NCBI GenBank assembly: GCA_023935145.1
Contig: CM043700.1
Coordinates: 37,020,120-37,084,119, forward strand
Direction of reading: 5' to 3'
DNA length: 64,000 nucleotides
DNA from: Bretschneidera sinensis
Taxonomy: Eukaryota > Streptophyta > Magnoliopsida > Brassicales > Akaniaceae
Under the pieces are notes generated by a model. The model did no database searches, was not told where the DNA came from, and worked only from the letters and a program-made list of their open reading frames with translations. Position 1 is the stretch's first letter. Every line of letters begins with the position of its first letter. Shown here in pieces: positions 45,985 through 59,345 of the stretch. Made by a program: the position numbers and the translations under genes.

Positions 45985-48900
45985 ATGGAGTCGATAAGGC
46001 AGGCACCATACGAGGCTACAGTGAAGGTAATGCTAGCTTCACTGGAACGCAATTTGCTTCCGGACGCTGTTGTTAGGAGGCTTACTCGCTTGTTGTTAGC
46101 AGGCCGTCTTCGCTCTTGTTACAAGTCTTCCACTGAATTCCAACTCTCTGATCTCCTCCAATTCGTACATTGTAAACAATCTCTCTCTCTCTCTCTCATA
46201 AGACATGCATAATTGCATTGGCTAAATTTTGATGAGATGTTGCTGAAATGTAGCCTACTAGTTGATGTGTTTTCTTTGTGTTCTGTTCGTACGGTGAAGT
46301 GGGTTTCCTTGATTGAATTGGGAATGGAAATTTTTATTGTTAATAATGTGTGGGTTCTATTTTTTCTTTCTCTCTCTAAAAAAGATAATTATATTTTAGT
46401 TTTAATTAATTACCTGGGTATTAGTTCATATCAGAATATCTAAATAATTGGATGCTGCCTCTTGTTTTATTAAATTCATAATTTTTTTTTTCTAATTTGA
46501 ATAAGTATTTTGTGTTCTTAGCAGGAAGAAAAAGAATGTGTTTTTGTTGCAATGTAATTTAGATGTTCTTTTGTTTGCAGCTTTAAGAGAGATGCCTATA
46601 GCCATCAAAACTGATAAGCCTAAAACCCAACACTATGAATTGCCAACCTCTTTCTTCAAGCTGGTCCTTGGAAAAAATTTGAAGTACAGGTACTTCTATC
46701 CATGCGTTTCAAGTTGAAACTGAATGCTTTGCTTTTAGTAATTTATCCATTTTCCATAATCCATCGAATATTAACAATTTTATTGTGGTGGTAATGGTGC
46801 AAGCAAAAAAGCTTTGTTTTGTTTTTGGATACTCATTGATCTTTATCACTACATCAATTGCAAATGCTCTAAAACATGGTATAATTTTCGAGTTATGTGA
46901 AGGCTTGAAGTAAGTAAAAAAGTTAATTAACTTAATGACAAGGCAAATTATTACTAGTTGATGGAATGGGTTTAATTATGAAAAATGATGACAGTGAAAA
47001 CCGTAATTTAGGCTATGATTGGTAGGAGAGAAATGTGAGGAAAAAAATGAGATGAAAAATACTGATCTTACCCATCATATGTTTGGTAGAGACAATGGAA
47101 AAGTGAAAAGAAATTGTTCTTAGTAAAATTTAGAGAGTGCTAGGGTAAACCAATTAGAGAGAACCACCAATGAACAATGATTGAAGGGGAAGAGGAGCCT
47201 CCCCGAGGTACTAGAACCCAATGACAGATGTACCGGAGAAACAAACAGCCTCCTATACTAGGCCACAATCCCAAGAGAATAGTACAAAACTATTCTCTCT
47301 CTAGAATAGAATATGAATAATCCAACCGTGTCATAAAGAGGGTATATATAGTACGCAACATCCTTCGACACATGTCATCCATAAAGTGGGTGTACTAATA
47401 GGACACATGGCGGATAATACGTAAGGGGCAAGTCAGTATCTTAGGACTTGGCCATGTACCTCAGAGGGGTTTTGGACATTCAAGGGACACTATGTCCCTT
47501 ACAAGGAACATTATGTTCTTTATGAAGAAAACTATGTGCCTTAAAAGGAACACTACGTACCTCGCGTAGCCAAGACCTTCCTCACCCAGCCTCGAAACCA
47601 TTTCCTTTGAGTGGTTCCCAAGACATTCGAGGGACAAGGGTACTTCTGTCACTAGATACCCCGAAGTCTTTTGGTACGAGAGTCGTGACACATGTAGTTC
47701 TTCCATTGGTCCACGTGTCCAGAATTGGAGCCTGCCCAAACAATAATCGATAGAAAGAAGAAAAATAAAAAAAATTACCTTTAGTTTCCACTCCCCATTT
47801 CTCTTAGTTTTCTTTCCTACCAAATAATAGAAAAGTGCTCGCCGCTCACTTTTCTTTCCTCTTACTCTTCTTTCCTCTCTACCAATCATAGCCTTAGCTC
47901 TATTTTTTCTTTATGCACTGATCAGGTTTATATGTGAACTAGTGCAGCTGTTGTTACTTCTCTGATAAGTCAAGCACCCTAGAGGATGCTGAGGAAGCAA
48001 TGTTGGAGATTTACTGCGAGAGATCACAGCTACAGGATGGTCACAGTGTTCTTGATGTTGGATGTGGCTGGGGATCGCTCTCACTATACATCGCCCAAAA
48101 GTACAGTAATTGCAAAGTTACAGGGATTTGTAATTCAACAACACAGAAAGCGTTTATTGAGGAGCAGTGTCGGTATGCTGCTTGATGCCTTAGGCTTCAC
48201 ATTTAAATAGGAATTTCAATTATTCAAATGTCAATTAGTATTGGATTTATGATGTTGTGCAAGATTAGATCCCCATTAAACACTGAGGATGATCTTAACA
48301 GTTTTGGTATTTTCTTTCTAGGAATCTACAGCTGCAAAATGTGGAGATAATTGTTGCAGACATTAGCACATTTGAAATGGAAGCGTCCTATGACAGAATA
48401 TACTCCATTGAAATGTTCGAGGTCACTCATTTTCATGCCAATGTCCAAATCATGCTTAATTTTGATATGGTTTAAGAATTTGGTTGTCTTTTGACAGCAT
48501 ATGAAGAATTATCGGGATCTTCTCAAGAAGATGTCCAAGTGGATGAAACAGGATACCCTTCTCTTTGTTCACTATTTCTGCCATAAAGCTTTTGCTTATC
48601 ACTTTGAGGTATACCTGATCTGATTCGCTTTCTCACATTGCTAGTTTTTGTTTAGGCAGTATCTGGGCACCGGTTGATTCATTTCCTGTGACTGTTTATA
48701 TAAAATACCTAGTTATCAGGCCCTTTACGTGGTAATAATTTTATTTTCTGGCCTCACACTTTCATTAGGACGTAAATGAAGATGACTGGATTACTAGATA
48801 CTTCTTCACAGGAGGTACAATGCCTTCAGCAAATCTGCTTCTTTATTTCCAGGTTAGCTATCTTTATATCTGGTTCAGAAATGTGATATTTCTTTTACTA

Positions 48901-49518
48901 TTAAGTTCTGCCGCGTCTCTGTGAATGCCCTGGAATAGAATAATTCTGGTTTCTGGATTTTGTTATCTCACTGGAATCCAGCGGATGGACATAAATTACA
49001 CAAAAAAAAAAAAAGCATTGGAATAAAGATATACTTAAATCAGAACCAAGAGAGTTTAGAGCACGGCATGGGTTTAACTCCCTTAGTGTGTCTTGTTGTT
49101 AATTTGTGGGCAGGATGACGTTTCGGTTATCAATCATTGGCTTGTGAACGGGAAGCATTACGCTCAAACAAGGTAAGGATGAATTATTTTGTAATCTACT
49201 GTAGCAGCTGTTGGTTGAGAAATTTAGTTCATCCATGCAGAAATACGAATATCTTGATCAACCATTTTCTTTCCTGTTTTTTATTTTGATAAATCTTAAG
49301 CCAAAATTATAAACATGTCTTGCAGTGAAGAGTGGCTTAGAAGAATGGACCAGAACTTGGGTTCCATTAAGCCAATAATGGGATCAACTTATGGCAAGGA
49401 TGAGGCTGTCAAGTGGACCGTCTATTGGAGAACATTCTTTATTGCTGTTGCAGAACTCTTTGGGTACAACAATGGAGAAGAATGGATGGTTGCACATTTC
49501 TTATTCAAAAAGAAATGA
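45985..49518 (+). CDS. Coclaurine N-methyltransferase-like / cyclopropane-synthase family methyltransferase
   Basis: Eight exons join to 355 codons plus stop: 45,985-46,171; 46,581-46,689; 47,948-48,172; 48,322-48,421; 48,498-48,608; 48,769-48,852; 49,114-49,172; 49,326-49,518. Domains: an N-terminal helical part (MESIRQAPYEATVKVML), the active-site approach HYELPTSFFKLVLG, then a Rossmann fold with SAM motif VLDVGCGWGS at about residues 133-142, GICNSTTQK, and SIEMFEHMKNY. The C-terminal part has WLVNGKHYAQTSEEW and ends in FLFKKK. SAM-dependent transfer of a methyl group is expected. The family holds (S)-coclaurine N-methyltransferases and bacterial cyclopropane fatty acid synthases; the true substrate is unknown in most plants. 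Intron 2 carries an 883-bp transposon. It is followed, as in Arabidopsis At4g33100-33120, by an Mdm35-like gene. Confidence 0.93.
47008..47896. mobile_element. Tourist-like element in intron 2 of the methyltransferase gene
   Basis: Terminal inverted repeats GGCTATGATTGGTAG (47,011-47,025) and CTACCAATCATAGCC (47,879-47,893), flanked by TTA on both sides (47,008-47,010 and 47,894-47,896). About 883 bp long, with no transposase. Inner arms stay G/A rich on the left and C/T rich on the right. TTA duplication and GGC-start ends fit non-autonomous PIF/Harbinger elements. The middle (about 47,470-47,560) holds repeated ACTATGT/ACATTATG motifs. Confidence 0.85.
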
Positions 49519-51025
49519 AGTAATCGAAAATCCTTTGCAATTAAAGACAAAGAAGAATAGTTTGTTAATTATGGATGAGGCTACGAATAGATGTGATTAA
49601 TAATTGTAAAATTTGCACTATTCACGACGAATAATGCCAGAATGCCCAAGCTGGTTGCGTATCCTTCATTCGAAAATAAACTGTTAGTATTTGTCAAAAG
49701 TTTAATTTTTGCCTTGCGGGCAGATTAATTTTGGGGGGCAAACCATTCTGGGAAAGAGAGAACATGGTAACATCAACGGCATCAAAGGAAGAAGATGGCC
49801 ACTCTCCCCTGAATGTGATCATAAGAGCTCTTTAAAGCTTTTCTGTTATTGATACTTCATAGAATTAAGAATTTTTCAACATAACTTGAAATTCTTGACA
49901 CCATAGTCTCCAATTGCTTGAACGAAAATGTCATTCAATCTCTTAGCCAACATGACTTGAACCCCTTTTCCACCAATGTTTGGTTTAAGACAATTGGGTA
50001 TGGGCAAAAAAGATGTAAAAATGTCAAAGAATCTAGTTCATCAATCAGTACGGAATTAATGACAACAAAGGTCCACACAACAAAACCACAATGGTGAACA
50101 ATCACGATCCATAAACGCCAATGATTTTTCCACATCTACACAAATTCAACAAAATTCAACATCAGGCTTGTCTTTCCTATTGATAAGGCTTTCTGAAATC
50201 ATGATCCTCCCTGTCGTACAAGTTTTAAAATGAACGCAAAAGTCATACTAGTCCAAAGAAAAATTCAATGGGTGTCTATTTGAAGCGAGTAACCCTACTG
50301 CTGAAATCTGCAGATCGCCCTCATACAACCAGTCAGCTTGAATAGCATAAACTTGATAATTTGCCTGAAGAAAAATCACCACATTTATTATTAAAGCAAA
50401 CCAAATAACCATTTACTTCCAAAGGCAATTGCCTTGCTGCATATAGTAAACCGAAGCAAGCTGAAAGCTGTTGGGCTTGTGTCACAGCAAGTAAACTTGT
50501 TATAAGCACACAGGGTTTTATAGGTTAAGATACAATCTCAAGAATGCATGGTTACATACTGAAACCTGCAACATTCTGGAGAATGCATGAATTAAAATTG
50601 TTCACGAGCATGGTGATGCCTTCACGAATAGACATAAAAATTGGGAAAGAAACATTTCCCAAAATGTTATAAAATGCAGATATGGTGACCCAACTCACAA
50701 CAAACGAATATGAATCATTTGCACACTAGCTAATGTGGCAGATGAAAAAACTTCCACATTTCTAAGAGAAAAGAAGCAAAGATGGATTTCTAAATGTCAC
50801 ATAGATGTGGTTGTCATTCTCAGTTCAGGGGATTGAGGGTGGGGAAAAACATATAAAGACCTAAAAGTGAAAACACAAAGTTAATCTGTACCTGTAAGTA
50901 CAGCACTAGTAACAAGTGGACACGGTTTTCTAACTCGGGCCAAAAATAGAACCTCCTATGACTTATGTGTGCTACACTTAGACTGGTTTTGTTAATTTTA
51001 AGAGCTCAAACCAGAACTTGTTCTC

Positions 51026-51065
<40 letters not shown>

Positions 51066-52088
51066 ACAAGAGCATGAGCAACGCCAGGGGCTTTAACAGG
51101 GTTCGATTAGAGGTTGTTCTATGAGATGGGATTGAAGGACTCCACTAGTAAACAAAGGAACTACACTTCAGGACTTAACAATAATTTGGTAAATAAGTTT
51201 ATAAAACTTTTAAGCTCCTCTCAACTTCCATGCCAAATAATAAAAGCAAAAATTACTCGAAATGAAAATTTCAATGCAAAATGAAAAGGTTTGATAACAG
51301 TACCTGTAATATATTATCTGCCAGTCATCAACAGATCCTAGAAAAAAGTGTGTGCTGCATTAAAGCAATGCAATCAAGAATAGCATCAACGGGTGATTAA
51401 ATGAGAAAATAGAGCATATCGGCAACAACAGATACAGATCACTAGAAAATTGAAACCATCTTCTCATGTCTTAACCTGACAAAATAAAAATTGGCCAAGT
51501 TATCCAGAAGAAGAAAGATTGAAATTGGATGAAAAATTCTAGTCTATACACAGTTATACATCCCATTTTTTCTTCCAAAAAATCTGGCTTTTCTGCACAA
51601 GTTATGCTGACGAACACCCCTCTTTAAGAACCTTCTACCAGTATTAAGGTGCTTCTAATTGTAGTCATCTTAAGTTGTCTTGTCATGCATTACCGATAAT
51701 CTCACTCACCTTCAGTTTTTTCCTCTTCTTTTTTTTTTTCTTTTTTCTTTCTTCTTTCTTAATCCCCCTACTAAGAGCACGAGTAGCTGCTCTGCAATAA
51801 CTGAAATCCCTGTTCCAAGTTCCAACCTAATTTTCTTAATCATTACCTCAGTGTCCCCCAAATTTTTAGTCTTGCAAAGTACTGAATATACAAGAGATGC
51901 TATTTTAGACTGAAAAGTGTGTAAGCAAAGTCTTCCACAAATTATTGAAATTTGGCATAATGCAGTTAAAATGCCAATCAAAGAGAAACACTATACACAA
52001 GTAAAGCAACAATTACACCAAAATTTAATCGTCATCTAAGCACCTTTTACCTTGTTTCCTAAGTCATAAGTTGAAAATGGAACAAATA
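49519..52088. other. Intergenic region with microsatellite
   Basis: No gene recognised. It includes the 3' UTR of the methyltransferase, an (AT)n run at 51,031-51,060, and a C/T-rich tract near 51,716-51,760. Confidence 0.45.
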
Positions 52089-52655
52089 TTACTGAGGAGC
52101 TCCAGCCGCACCACCATCAACTGGGTTTCCCAAATCAGCTTGCATGATGGAGTCCATCACACCATCAGCTTCCAAGAAGCGACTCAGATGCTTATCATCC
52201 AAATGTTCCTGTTAAAAGCATAAAATAAGCAAATAAGTCAATACCATATGATCATTATAAAAAGAACCAGTAGCATAAAGTAAAATTCTAAAAGACGTAT
52301 AGAACAGAAAAGAAACCCACAGAAAGGCAAGCTCTGTATTTTTTCCACTCAGATGCACACTCCTCTTTATCCCACTGACCCTTCACAAACTTCTCTGAAT
52401 ACCACCTGCGCTTAACACACACAAAAAAGAAACGAGGCCTTTTGAGAAATGACGCCAATCAGAGAGGCTTTAGAGAAATGGAAACTTAAAATTTAAGAAG
52501 AGCAAGAGCAAATTTTGGCTAAAACCCTAAAACCCCAACAAAGAGGAGAAGAGAGTTGACCTGTTGAAGCAATTGTGGTAAGCAGCTCTGAGATGGGCAC
52601 AAGGCGATGTTGCTATAGGAGGAGAATTCGTCTTTTCTCTCTTAATGATACCCAT
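52089..52655 (-). CDS. Mdm35/TRIAP1-like twin CX9C protein
   Basis: Three exons (52,561-52,655; 52,321-52,405; 52,089-52,208) join to 99 codons plus stop. It begins MGIIKREKTNSPP. Two CX9C motifs: C-AHLRAAYHN-C and, 23 residues after it, C-ASEWKKYRA-C. This is the pattern of small intermembrane-space proteins imported and oxidised by Mia40. The family (yeast Mdm35, human TRIAP1) binds PRELI/Ups-type lipid-transfer proteins and stabilises them for phospholipid traffic between the mitochondrial membranes. The C-terminus is short and rich in Gly/Ala. It corresponds to Arabidopsis At4g33100 by my recollection, which is also next to a coclaurine N-methyltransferase-like gene. Exons and frame are consistent; the start is the only suitable ATG. 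Confidence 0.92.
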
Positions 52656-53264
52656 CACCTATCAAACCGATTGCTACCTGTTGATTGTATCAAACAATTG
52701 GTTGCTTGCCTCCAAGTCAACTGAGAGGCTAAAGTTTATGAGTGCAACTTTCTGGATGTCAGTGGTAAGGTATGGCGATAAAAGGTTTCGTTTCACGAAA
52801 CGTTTTTCGGGACTTTGAACCGTGTGCTCGCTGGCGTAGTGATAAAATTGGTAAATGGCGTGTCGTTTTAAAATTTTGACGAGGCGCACTTCTCGTCGTT
52901 TTCCTTGTGTAAAAAGGGCAAAACAGTTTTTCACAAAATGGCAGATAGGTTTTTTTTCAAGAGTTTTCATCAAAATTTAATTTATTTGCTTTGAATTTTT
53001 ATAGTAAACCCTTTTTATTATAAATATTTAATAATACTCCATAAGATAACATTTTTAGTTTGGTTTTTGTTGAAAATAATTTTATAAATAAAATAATTAT
53101 AAATATAACCTACATTTAAGAATATGATCCCAACCCTTTTGGTTACAAAGGTTATATTAATGGTTTAACTGAGATTTGACACCTATTTTTTTCTTAGTAA
53201 ACAAACAGAATGCATACATTTCAGAGAAAGTAGAGCCCAGCTACGTGACGAGAGCATGATTTTT

Positions 53265-53306
<42 letters not shown>

Positions 53307-54514
53307 GAGGATCATGATCATTTTTATTTGAAAATTGAAATAGATTCGCATTTACGGTGAGAATGAATAACACATCATTAAGTACAAAATATTTAAATTT
53401 AAATTTTTTAACGTGATATTCAATCTCATCATAAACTAAATTTTCATTCCAATTTTTAAATGGAGAGAATCGTGATCCATATATAAAATACATACGTGAT
53501 TAATTTGTGGACTCTACAAATGTCAAGTATACGAGAAATTTTTACTTGTTCTTAGTACAAAACAATTTTACACCAGGCATAAATAAGAATTTCTCCACAT
53601 GTATAGTTTGTTTGTCTACTGAAAAATGGATGTTATTTGTCAATTAAATCATCAAGGCAACGTTTAAGTCTCAACTTGACTAATTCAAAGAGTCAAAATC
53701 AAATTGAAATGAGGTATAAATGTTCAAGATGAAAAGTGAAATTCATTCAATATATGAAAGGTTATTTTCACAAACATTTTTATATTTTATTTAATATTTC
53801 AATGTTTTTTTATATTTTAAATTTAATTAATTTATACTGTTTAAAAAAAATAAAAAGAAAAAACAGTGATCGACAGCTTGCCTATAAAGTTGACAAAATG
53901 TATACCAAGGTAAGATGCTAAGTATCCAATAGCTTTTAGATGATTAGATTACTGCGTTTTGCTTTATATCTTTGTTTATTTTTCCAGTGGAACGTAGGAT
54001 TGCTTAGATCGTTTACTCTTCTTTATCGTTTATTCCGAAGAAAGAACTAACAAGATTCCTTACAAACACTCTAGAAAACTTTTTTCGCATCAGAATGTTA
54101 ATTTCGTACTTGAAAGCATCTATGTATGCTTAAACCCCTAATCTTATCCTTTTGGCAGGAATAGAATTGGGCGAATTAAATTAATCACATAAAAATCTTT
54201 TTTATGTGTTTGTTTTTTAATTAAATTTTCAAAAATATAAATATATTAAAGATAAGATTTTTTTTTAGACAATTTAATCTTAAGTGACATTGTATTTTAT
54301 TTAAACCTTTTATTTTAATAAAATGTCAAAAAAATAATGGATGGAAATTTGAATTTAAAAATTATTTAATAGTAAATACATTTTTTTATTACTTTATAAT
54401 TTTTCCATCTCTCTTTATAGCTTTTTTTTTTTTAGTTTTTGGTTGATTAGAAAAATATGAAAGAAATTGTAAAATCAAATCATTTAAAATATACCGTATA
54501 TATTGCAACTTACT
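52656..54514. other. AT-rich intergenic region with hairpin element
   Basis: No gene recognised. It holds an (AT)n run at about 53,268-53,301 and the hairpin element at 53,309-53,478. The rest is AT-rich. Confidence 0.45.
53309..53478. repeat. Hairpin MITE-like element (third family copy)
   Basis: Ends GGATCATGATC and, on the other side, GATTCTCTCCATTTAAAAATTGG read on the minus strand. Arms pair over about 60 bases (TTTGAAAATTGAAATAGATTC with its diverged complement; GGTGAGAATGAAT with ATTCAATCTCATC). Related to the elements in the NSUN5 introns. Confidence 0.55.
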
Positions 54515-56578
54515 TGTAACGACCCATCCTGAGTTGGTCACCCCCAAGATGTGTCGTCATTTTTTGAAATCCCAGCACGACACATATATGCAATAATACA
54601 AAAAATAGCAGTTGAAATTATCTACATATATAAATCCTCAACCCTCAACATGGGAGTTACATTATTAAGATCCCAACTGAAACATTATATACAACATATT
54701 ATGCATGAATGTTTACAAATAATTTTTTTTTCTTTCCATTAGAATGAGGATGTGGACCACGTGGCTAATAGATAATGACTCAATCTAAATCTCAGCTCAC
54801 CAATCTATCTGTCATGCCTGCTACTTGAAATTATTTAGCAATGAGGAGTGAGCTTTACAAGCTCAGTGAATTAAATTTGCTAAAAGTATTCAATTGTTCA
54901 AATAGTCTTCCAATATTCGTTCATCTATATCTCATATAATTCGATAATAGCATTCTATTATCACTACTCATATTATAATCCTCATCATTTATCAATCTAT
55001 TCTTCTCATATATTTAACATATTGAAACTAGAATTCTACCTCATAATTACCTCGTTATGAGATTCACAACATATAATCAATCACTCAGATAATTCTTATC
55101 ATATCATACTTTCATATTTCTTTCTCATCATATATGTCTCTCTGTGAGACTCATTCATTTATCAATAAATTTACAATCAAGAATAACATTTTAGCATCTC
55201 AAGAAATAATAATAAATATTTAAAACAAATTAAATGCATGAATTTAAATTATATTATTATTTGGGAACGTCTTCCCACATTTCAACGTGTTTTAGATTAG
55301 ACCAGTTGTCCTCCCAGTTATTTTATTTCCAGCACATACCGACTGTTACGGTTTCATTTAGACCGGCTGCCTTCCCGGTTCTTTTATTTCCAGCATATAC
55401 CGACTCTCACGGTTTCATTTAGACCAGTTGCCTTCCTGGTTCTTTTATTTTCAGCATATATCGGTTGTCATGGTTCTTTTATTTAATTTAGATCAGTTGT
55501 CTGCCCGGTTCTTCTCATTTCATGCATATTTATATGAACAATAATATGAAATATGCATATAAACAATAATATAAAAACAAGCATACATTCAGACATTCAA
55601 TTTAGCTATCAAACTCTTTCTTAAAATTATTATTTTTATCATATTCATTAAATTATCTCCTCATATATCATATCAATCATAGTTTATCAAGAATTTCATT
55701 TATCCCTTCATTATATATTTAATCAAATCATTATTTCAATAATATTACTTCTCATATAATAAATCTTTAACATATTAATTATTCCTATCATATCCATCAA
55801 CCAACTTTCATATATAATCTAATCATAGTTTAATAATTAATTCAAATATCATCACTTTATATTTCGTATTTATCTCGATTACTAAAAGTAAATCTAACTC
55901 ACCACGTAGCACTTAAAGCTACACATGGATCACCTCTTTGCCTTTCCTACTCCTTTCAACAATTTCACCGATTACTGATCGTCAACACCTGACATAATAT
56001 TTATATTAAAATTTCTAATTTATTCTTCAATTCTTCCATAATTCATACCCTTTAAAATTTCCATATTGAATTCCATGTAATTTCATGTATACTAAATTTC
56101 AAAAATAAAATTCACATTATTATCTTTTGTTTTTCTTAGAGCTTTCTTTGACTCTCTCTAAAATTCTCTCGTAACCCTCTTCAAAATTGTACTATTTCAA
56201 CCTTTCTTTTAGTCCCCAAGTATTTAAAAAAAATAGAGTAATTTGAATTGAAGAAAGAAGAAAACCAAACATGATTTGGTAGGAAATAATAAACAAAACA
56301 ATAAAGAAAAAAGTTTTTATATTAGTTACACCACTGCCACTGTTTTTGTGTAAATTTCTTGCATGTTAGCTTGACAACACCTGGACTCCAGGTGTTGTCC
56401 ACATTTTTTTTCTTTCCCAAACGTCCAAATTTTTTTTTTCTCCCAAACGTTTAGAAATTTTTTTTCTTCAAAAGAGTTATTTTATTCAATAATAAATCAT
56501 TCATATATATTATTTTAATTCCATGTTATATTTTTTAAATTACTTTTTTACCCTTACTTTAAGAATACGGGAATTACA
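54515..56578 (-). repeat. Gypsy element 1, 3' LTR
   Basis: About 2,064 bp. Starts TGTAACGACCC and ends ACGGGAATTACA on the plus strand, so the ends are inverted repeats of each other. Contains four imperfect tandem units of about 61-69 bp (55,300-55,520), each with GACCgGCTGCCTTCCCGGTT-like sequence, and conserved hairpins at 54,849-54,865 and 55,902-55,928. The next stretch, about 56,579-56,640, is the polypurine region on the minus strand. Confidence 0.85.
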
Positions 56579-56639
56579 ATTCTAACCACCTTATAAAAAT
56601 TTTGTCCCTGAAATTTCCTTACCTAACTCATGAAAAAGT

Positions 56640-59345
56640 TAGAGATATTCTTTCATCATTCTTGCCTCACGCTCCCAAGTAATTTCTTCAACATTTTGTT
56701 CTGCCATAATACTTGAACCAAAGGAATAACTTTATTACGCAAGACTTGTTTCTTTCTGTCTAGTATTCTGACCGATATTTACATAAATGTCAAATCTTCC
56801 TTAAGTTCTACAGCCTCACTCAGAATACTATGTAATTCATCATGTAAACACTTTCTTAAAAGTGAAACATGAAACACATTATGTAATTGCTTTAACTCTG
56901 GAGGCAAATCCAATCTGTATGCTACTGGTCCAACTCTCTCAATCACCTCATATGGCCCTATAAATCTCGGACTCAACTTTCCCTTATTTTTAAACCTCAA
57001 TACACCTTTCCACAAAGATATTTTCAAAAATACCTAGTCACTAACTTGAAACTCAAAATGCCATCTTCTATGATCAGCATATCCCTTCTGTCTGTTATGT
57101 GTTGTTCTAAGGTTCTCTCTAACCAATTTGATCATCTCAGTAGTCAAATCTGTCATTTCTTGACCAAATATCTTTTTTTCTCCAACTTCTTCCCAACATA
57201 CTAGAGTTCTACACCTTCTACCATATAAAACCTCAAATGGTGCCATACCAATACTAGTTTGATATTGATTATTGTATGCAAACTCGATCAAAGGTAAATA
57301 AACATCATAGCTCACTGAAAAACTCAATACACTTACCCTCAGCATATCATTCTGATGATTCTCTCTGTCTGCCCATTAGTTTGTGGATGAAAAGCTGTAC
57401 TAAACTGTAATTTCATACCCGTAGCTTCTTGAAAACCCCTCCAAAATCTAGAAGTAAATCTAGAATCTCTATCTGATACAATGCTCAAAGGTACTCCATG
57501 TAATCTTACAATCTCCGCTACTTACAATTCAACCAATTTTTTAGGGCTCCAGGTAGTTTTAATAGGAAGGAAATGCGAAGATTTAGAAAGTCTATCCACT
57601 ATAACCCATACAGTATCATGACCTCTCTGGGTACAGGGAAAACCAAACACAAAATTCATGCTCATTTTTTTCCATGGCCATTCAGGTATTGAAAGAGGTT
57701 GTAATAAACCTGTTGGATGTCTATTTTCAGACTTCATCTATTGACAAGTCAAACATCTAGAAATATACTCCGCTATGTACTTCTTCATCTCTGACCATCA
57801 ATAATTCTGTCTCAACCCTATATACATCATATTATTACCCGGGTGCATAGAATATACAGAATCATGAGCCTTTCTTAGTATCTTCTTTCCCATTTCCAGA
57901 TCATTGGGAACTCAAACTCTATGTCTCAATACCACCATACCATCTTTTCTAATTCTAAACCCAGTCGGCTTCCCACTCAATATTTCATGTATGATCTTCT
58001 CTACCTCTTCATCTCTACTCTGCATCTGTAACAAGTGATCAATAATAGGAGATTGTACCACCATATTTGCCATCAATACTCCTCTATCACTGACAATCAA
58101 CTGCATCATCATTTTTCTTAATTCTATCATCAAGCCAGTATCATGACTCTCAATACCAGCTAATCTCCTTGTAGACTTTTTACTCAATGCATTAGCTACT
58201 ACATTAGCCTTTCCTGGATGATAATGAATTGTACAGTCACAATCACTAATCAACTCGATCCACCTCATCTACCTCAAATTCAACGTTTTCTAGATAGGTA
58301 AATGTGTCAAACTTTTATTATCAGTAAAAATTTTACAAGTGGCTCCATACAGATGATGTCTCCAAATCTTCAAAGCAAAAACTATGTCAGTCAATTCTAA
58401 ATAATAGGTCAGATAATTCCTCACATGGTTCTTCAATTGCCTAGAAGCATAAGCTATAACTCTCCCATGTTGCATCAACACACATCCCAACCCCTGATGT
58501 GATGCATCACTATATACCATAAATCCTTCATCACCAGAAGGAAGCACTAATACAAAAGCAATAGTCAATTTCTCTTTCAACAACTGAAAACTCCTCTCAT
58601 ATTCTTCTGACCACCTAAACTTCACTTCTTTCCTGGTCAATCTAGTCAATGGTCCAGCAAGCATAGAAAAATTCAAGATAAACCTCCTATAATAACCAGT
58701 CAACCCTAAAAAGCTTTTAATTTCAGTTACACTAGTGGGTCTTTCCCAATTCAACACTACCTTTACTTTATATGGGTCAATTGTTATCCCATATCCTGAC
58801 ACAACATACCCCAAGAAAGATATTTCACTCAACCAAAAATCACACTTAGAGAACTTTGTATATAATTTTTTTCTCCTCAGAATTTCCAACACTATCTCTA
58901 AATGTTGCCCATGCTCTTCTTCATTTTTGGAATATACCAGAATATCATCAATAAATACAATCACAAATCTATCCAATAATGATTTAAACACCCAATTTAT
59001 TAGATCTCTAAATGATGTAGTAACATTAGTTAACCCAAATGGAATCATAAGGAACTCATGATGGCCATAACGTGTCTTAAAAGCAGTCTTAGGCACGTAG
59101 CCCCTCCTTTATCCTCAACTGATGATAACTCGATCTCAGGTCTATCTTAGAAAACACCCTAGCCTCTGTAACTGCTCGAATAAATCATCTATCATGGGCA
59201 AAGAATATCCATTATTGATGATGATCTTATTCAACTGTCTATAATCAATACACAACCTCATCGTCCCACCATTCTTCTTGAAAAACAACACAAGGGTTCT
59301 CCAAAGCGAGATACTAGGTCAAATAAACTGTTTATCTAGTAACTC
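56640..59345 (-). pseudogene. Gypsy element 1 pol: RT, RNase H, integrase, chromodomain
   Basis: RT remnant 58,290-59,096 contains [19 protein letters not shown], then IDDILVYS (the YIDD-type box) and FLGYVVSG; RNase H begins near [12 protein letters not shown]. The N-terminal part of RT, above 59,096, is broken. RNase H ends in 57,912-58,268 with HYHPGKANVVANALSKK. Integrase follows in fragments: 57,522-57,737 (WKKMSMNFVFGFP ... DTVWVIVDRLSKSSHF) and 57,034-57,345 (YDVYLPLIEFAYNNQY ... GRRCRT). The segment at 56,779-57,027 ([20 protein letters not shown]) leads to the chromodomain remnant down to about 56,640. Stops and frame changes at each join make it inactive. Confidence 0.9.

Noticed and set aside
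47461..47889. 142-residue minus-strand ORF inside the methyltransferase intron
   Set aside because: Lies fully inside the Tourist-like element and has no transposase or other known motif.
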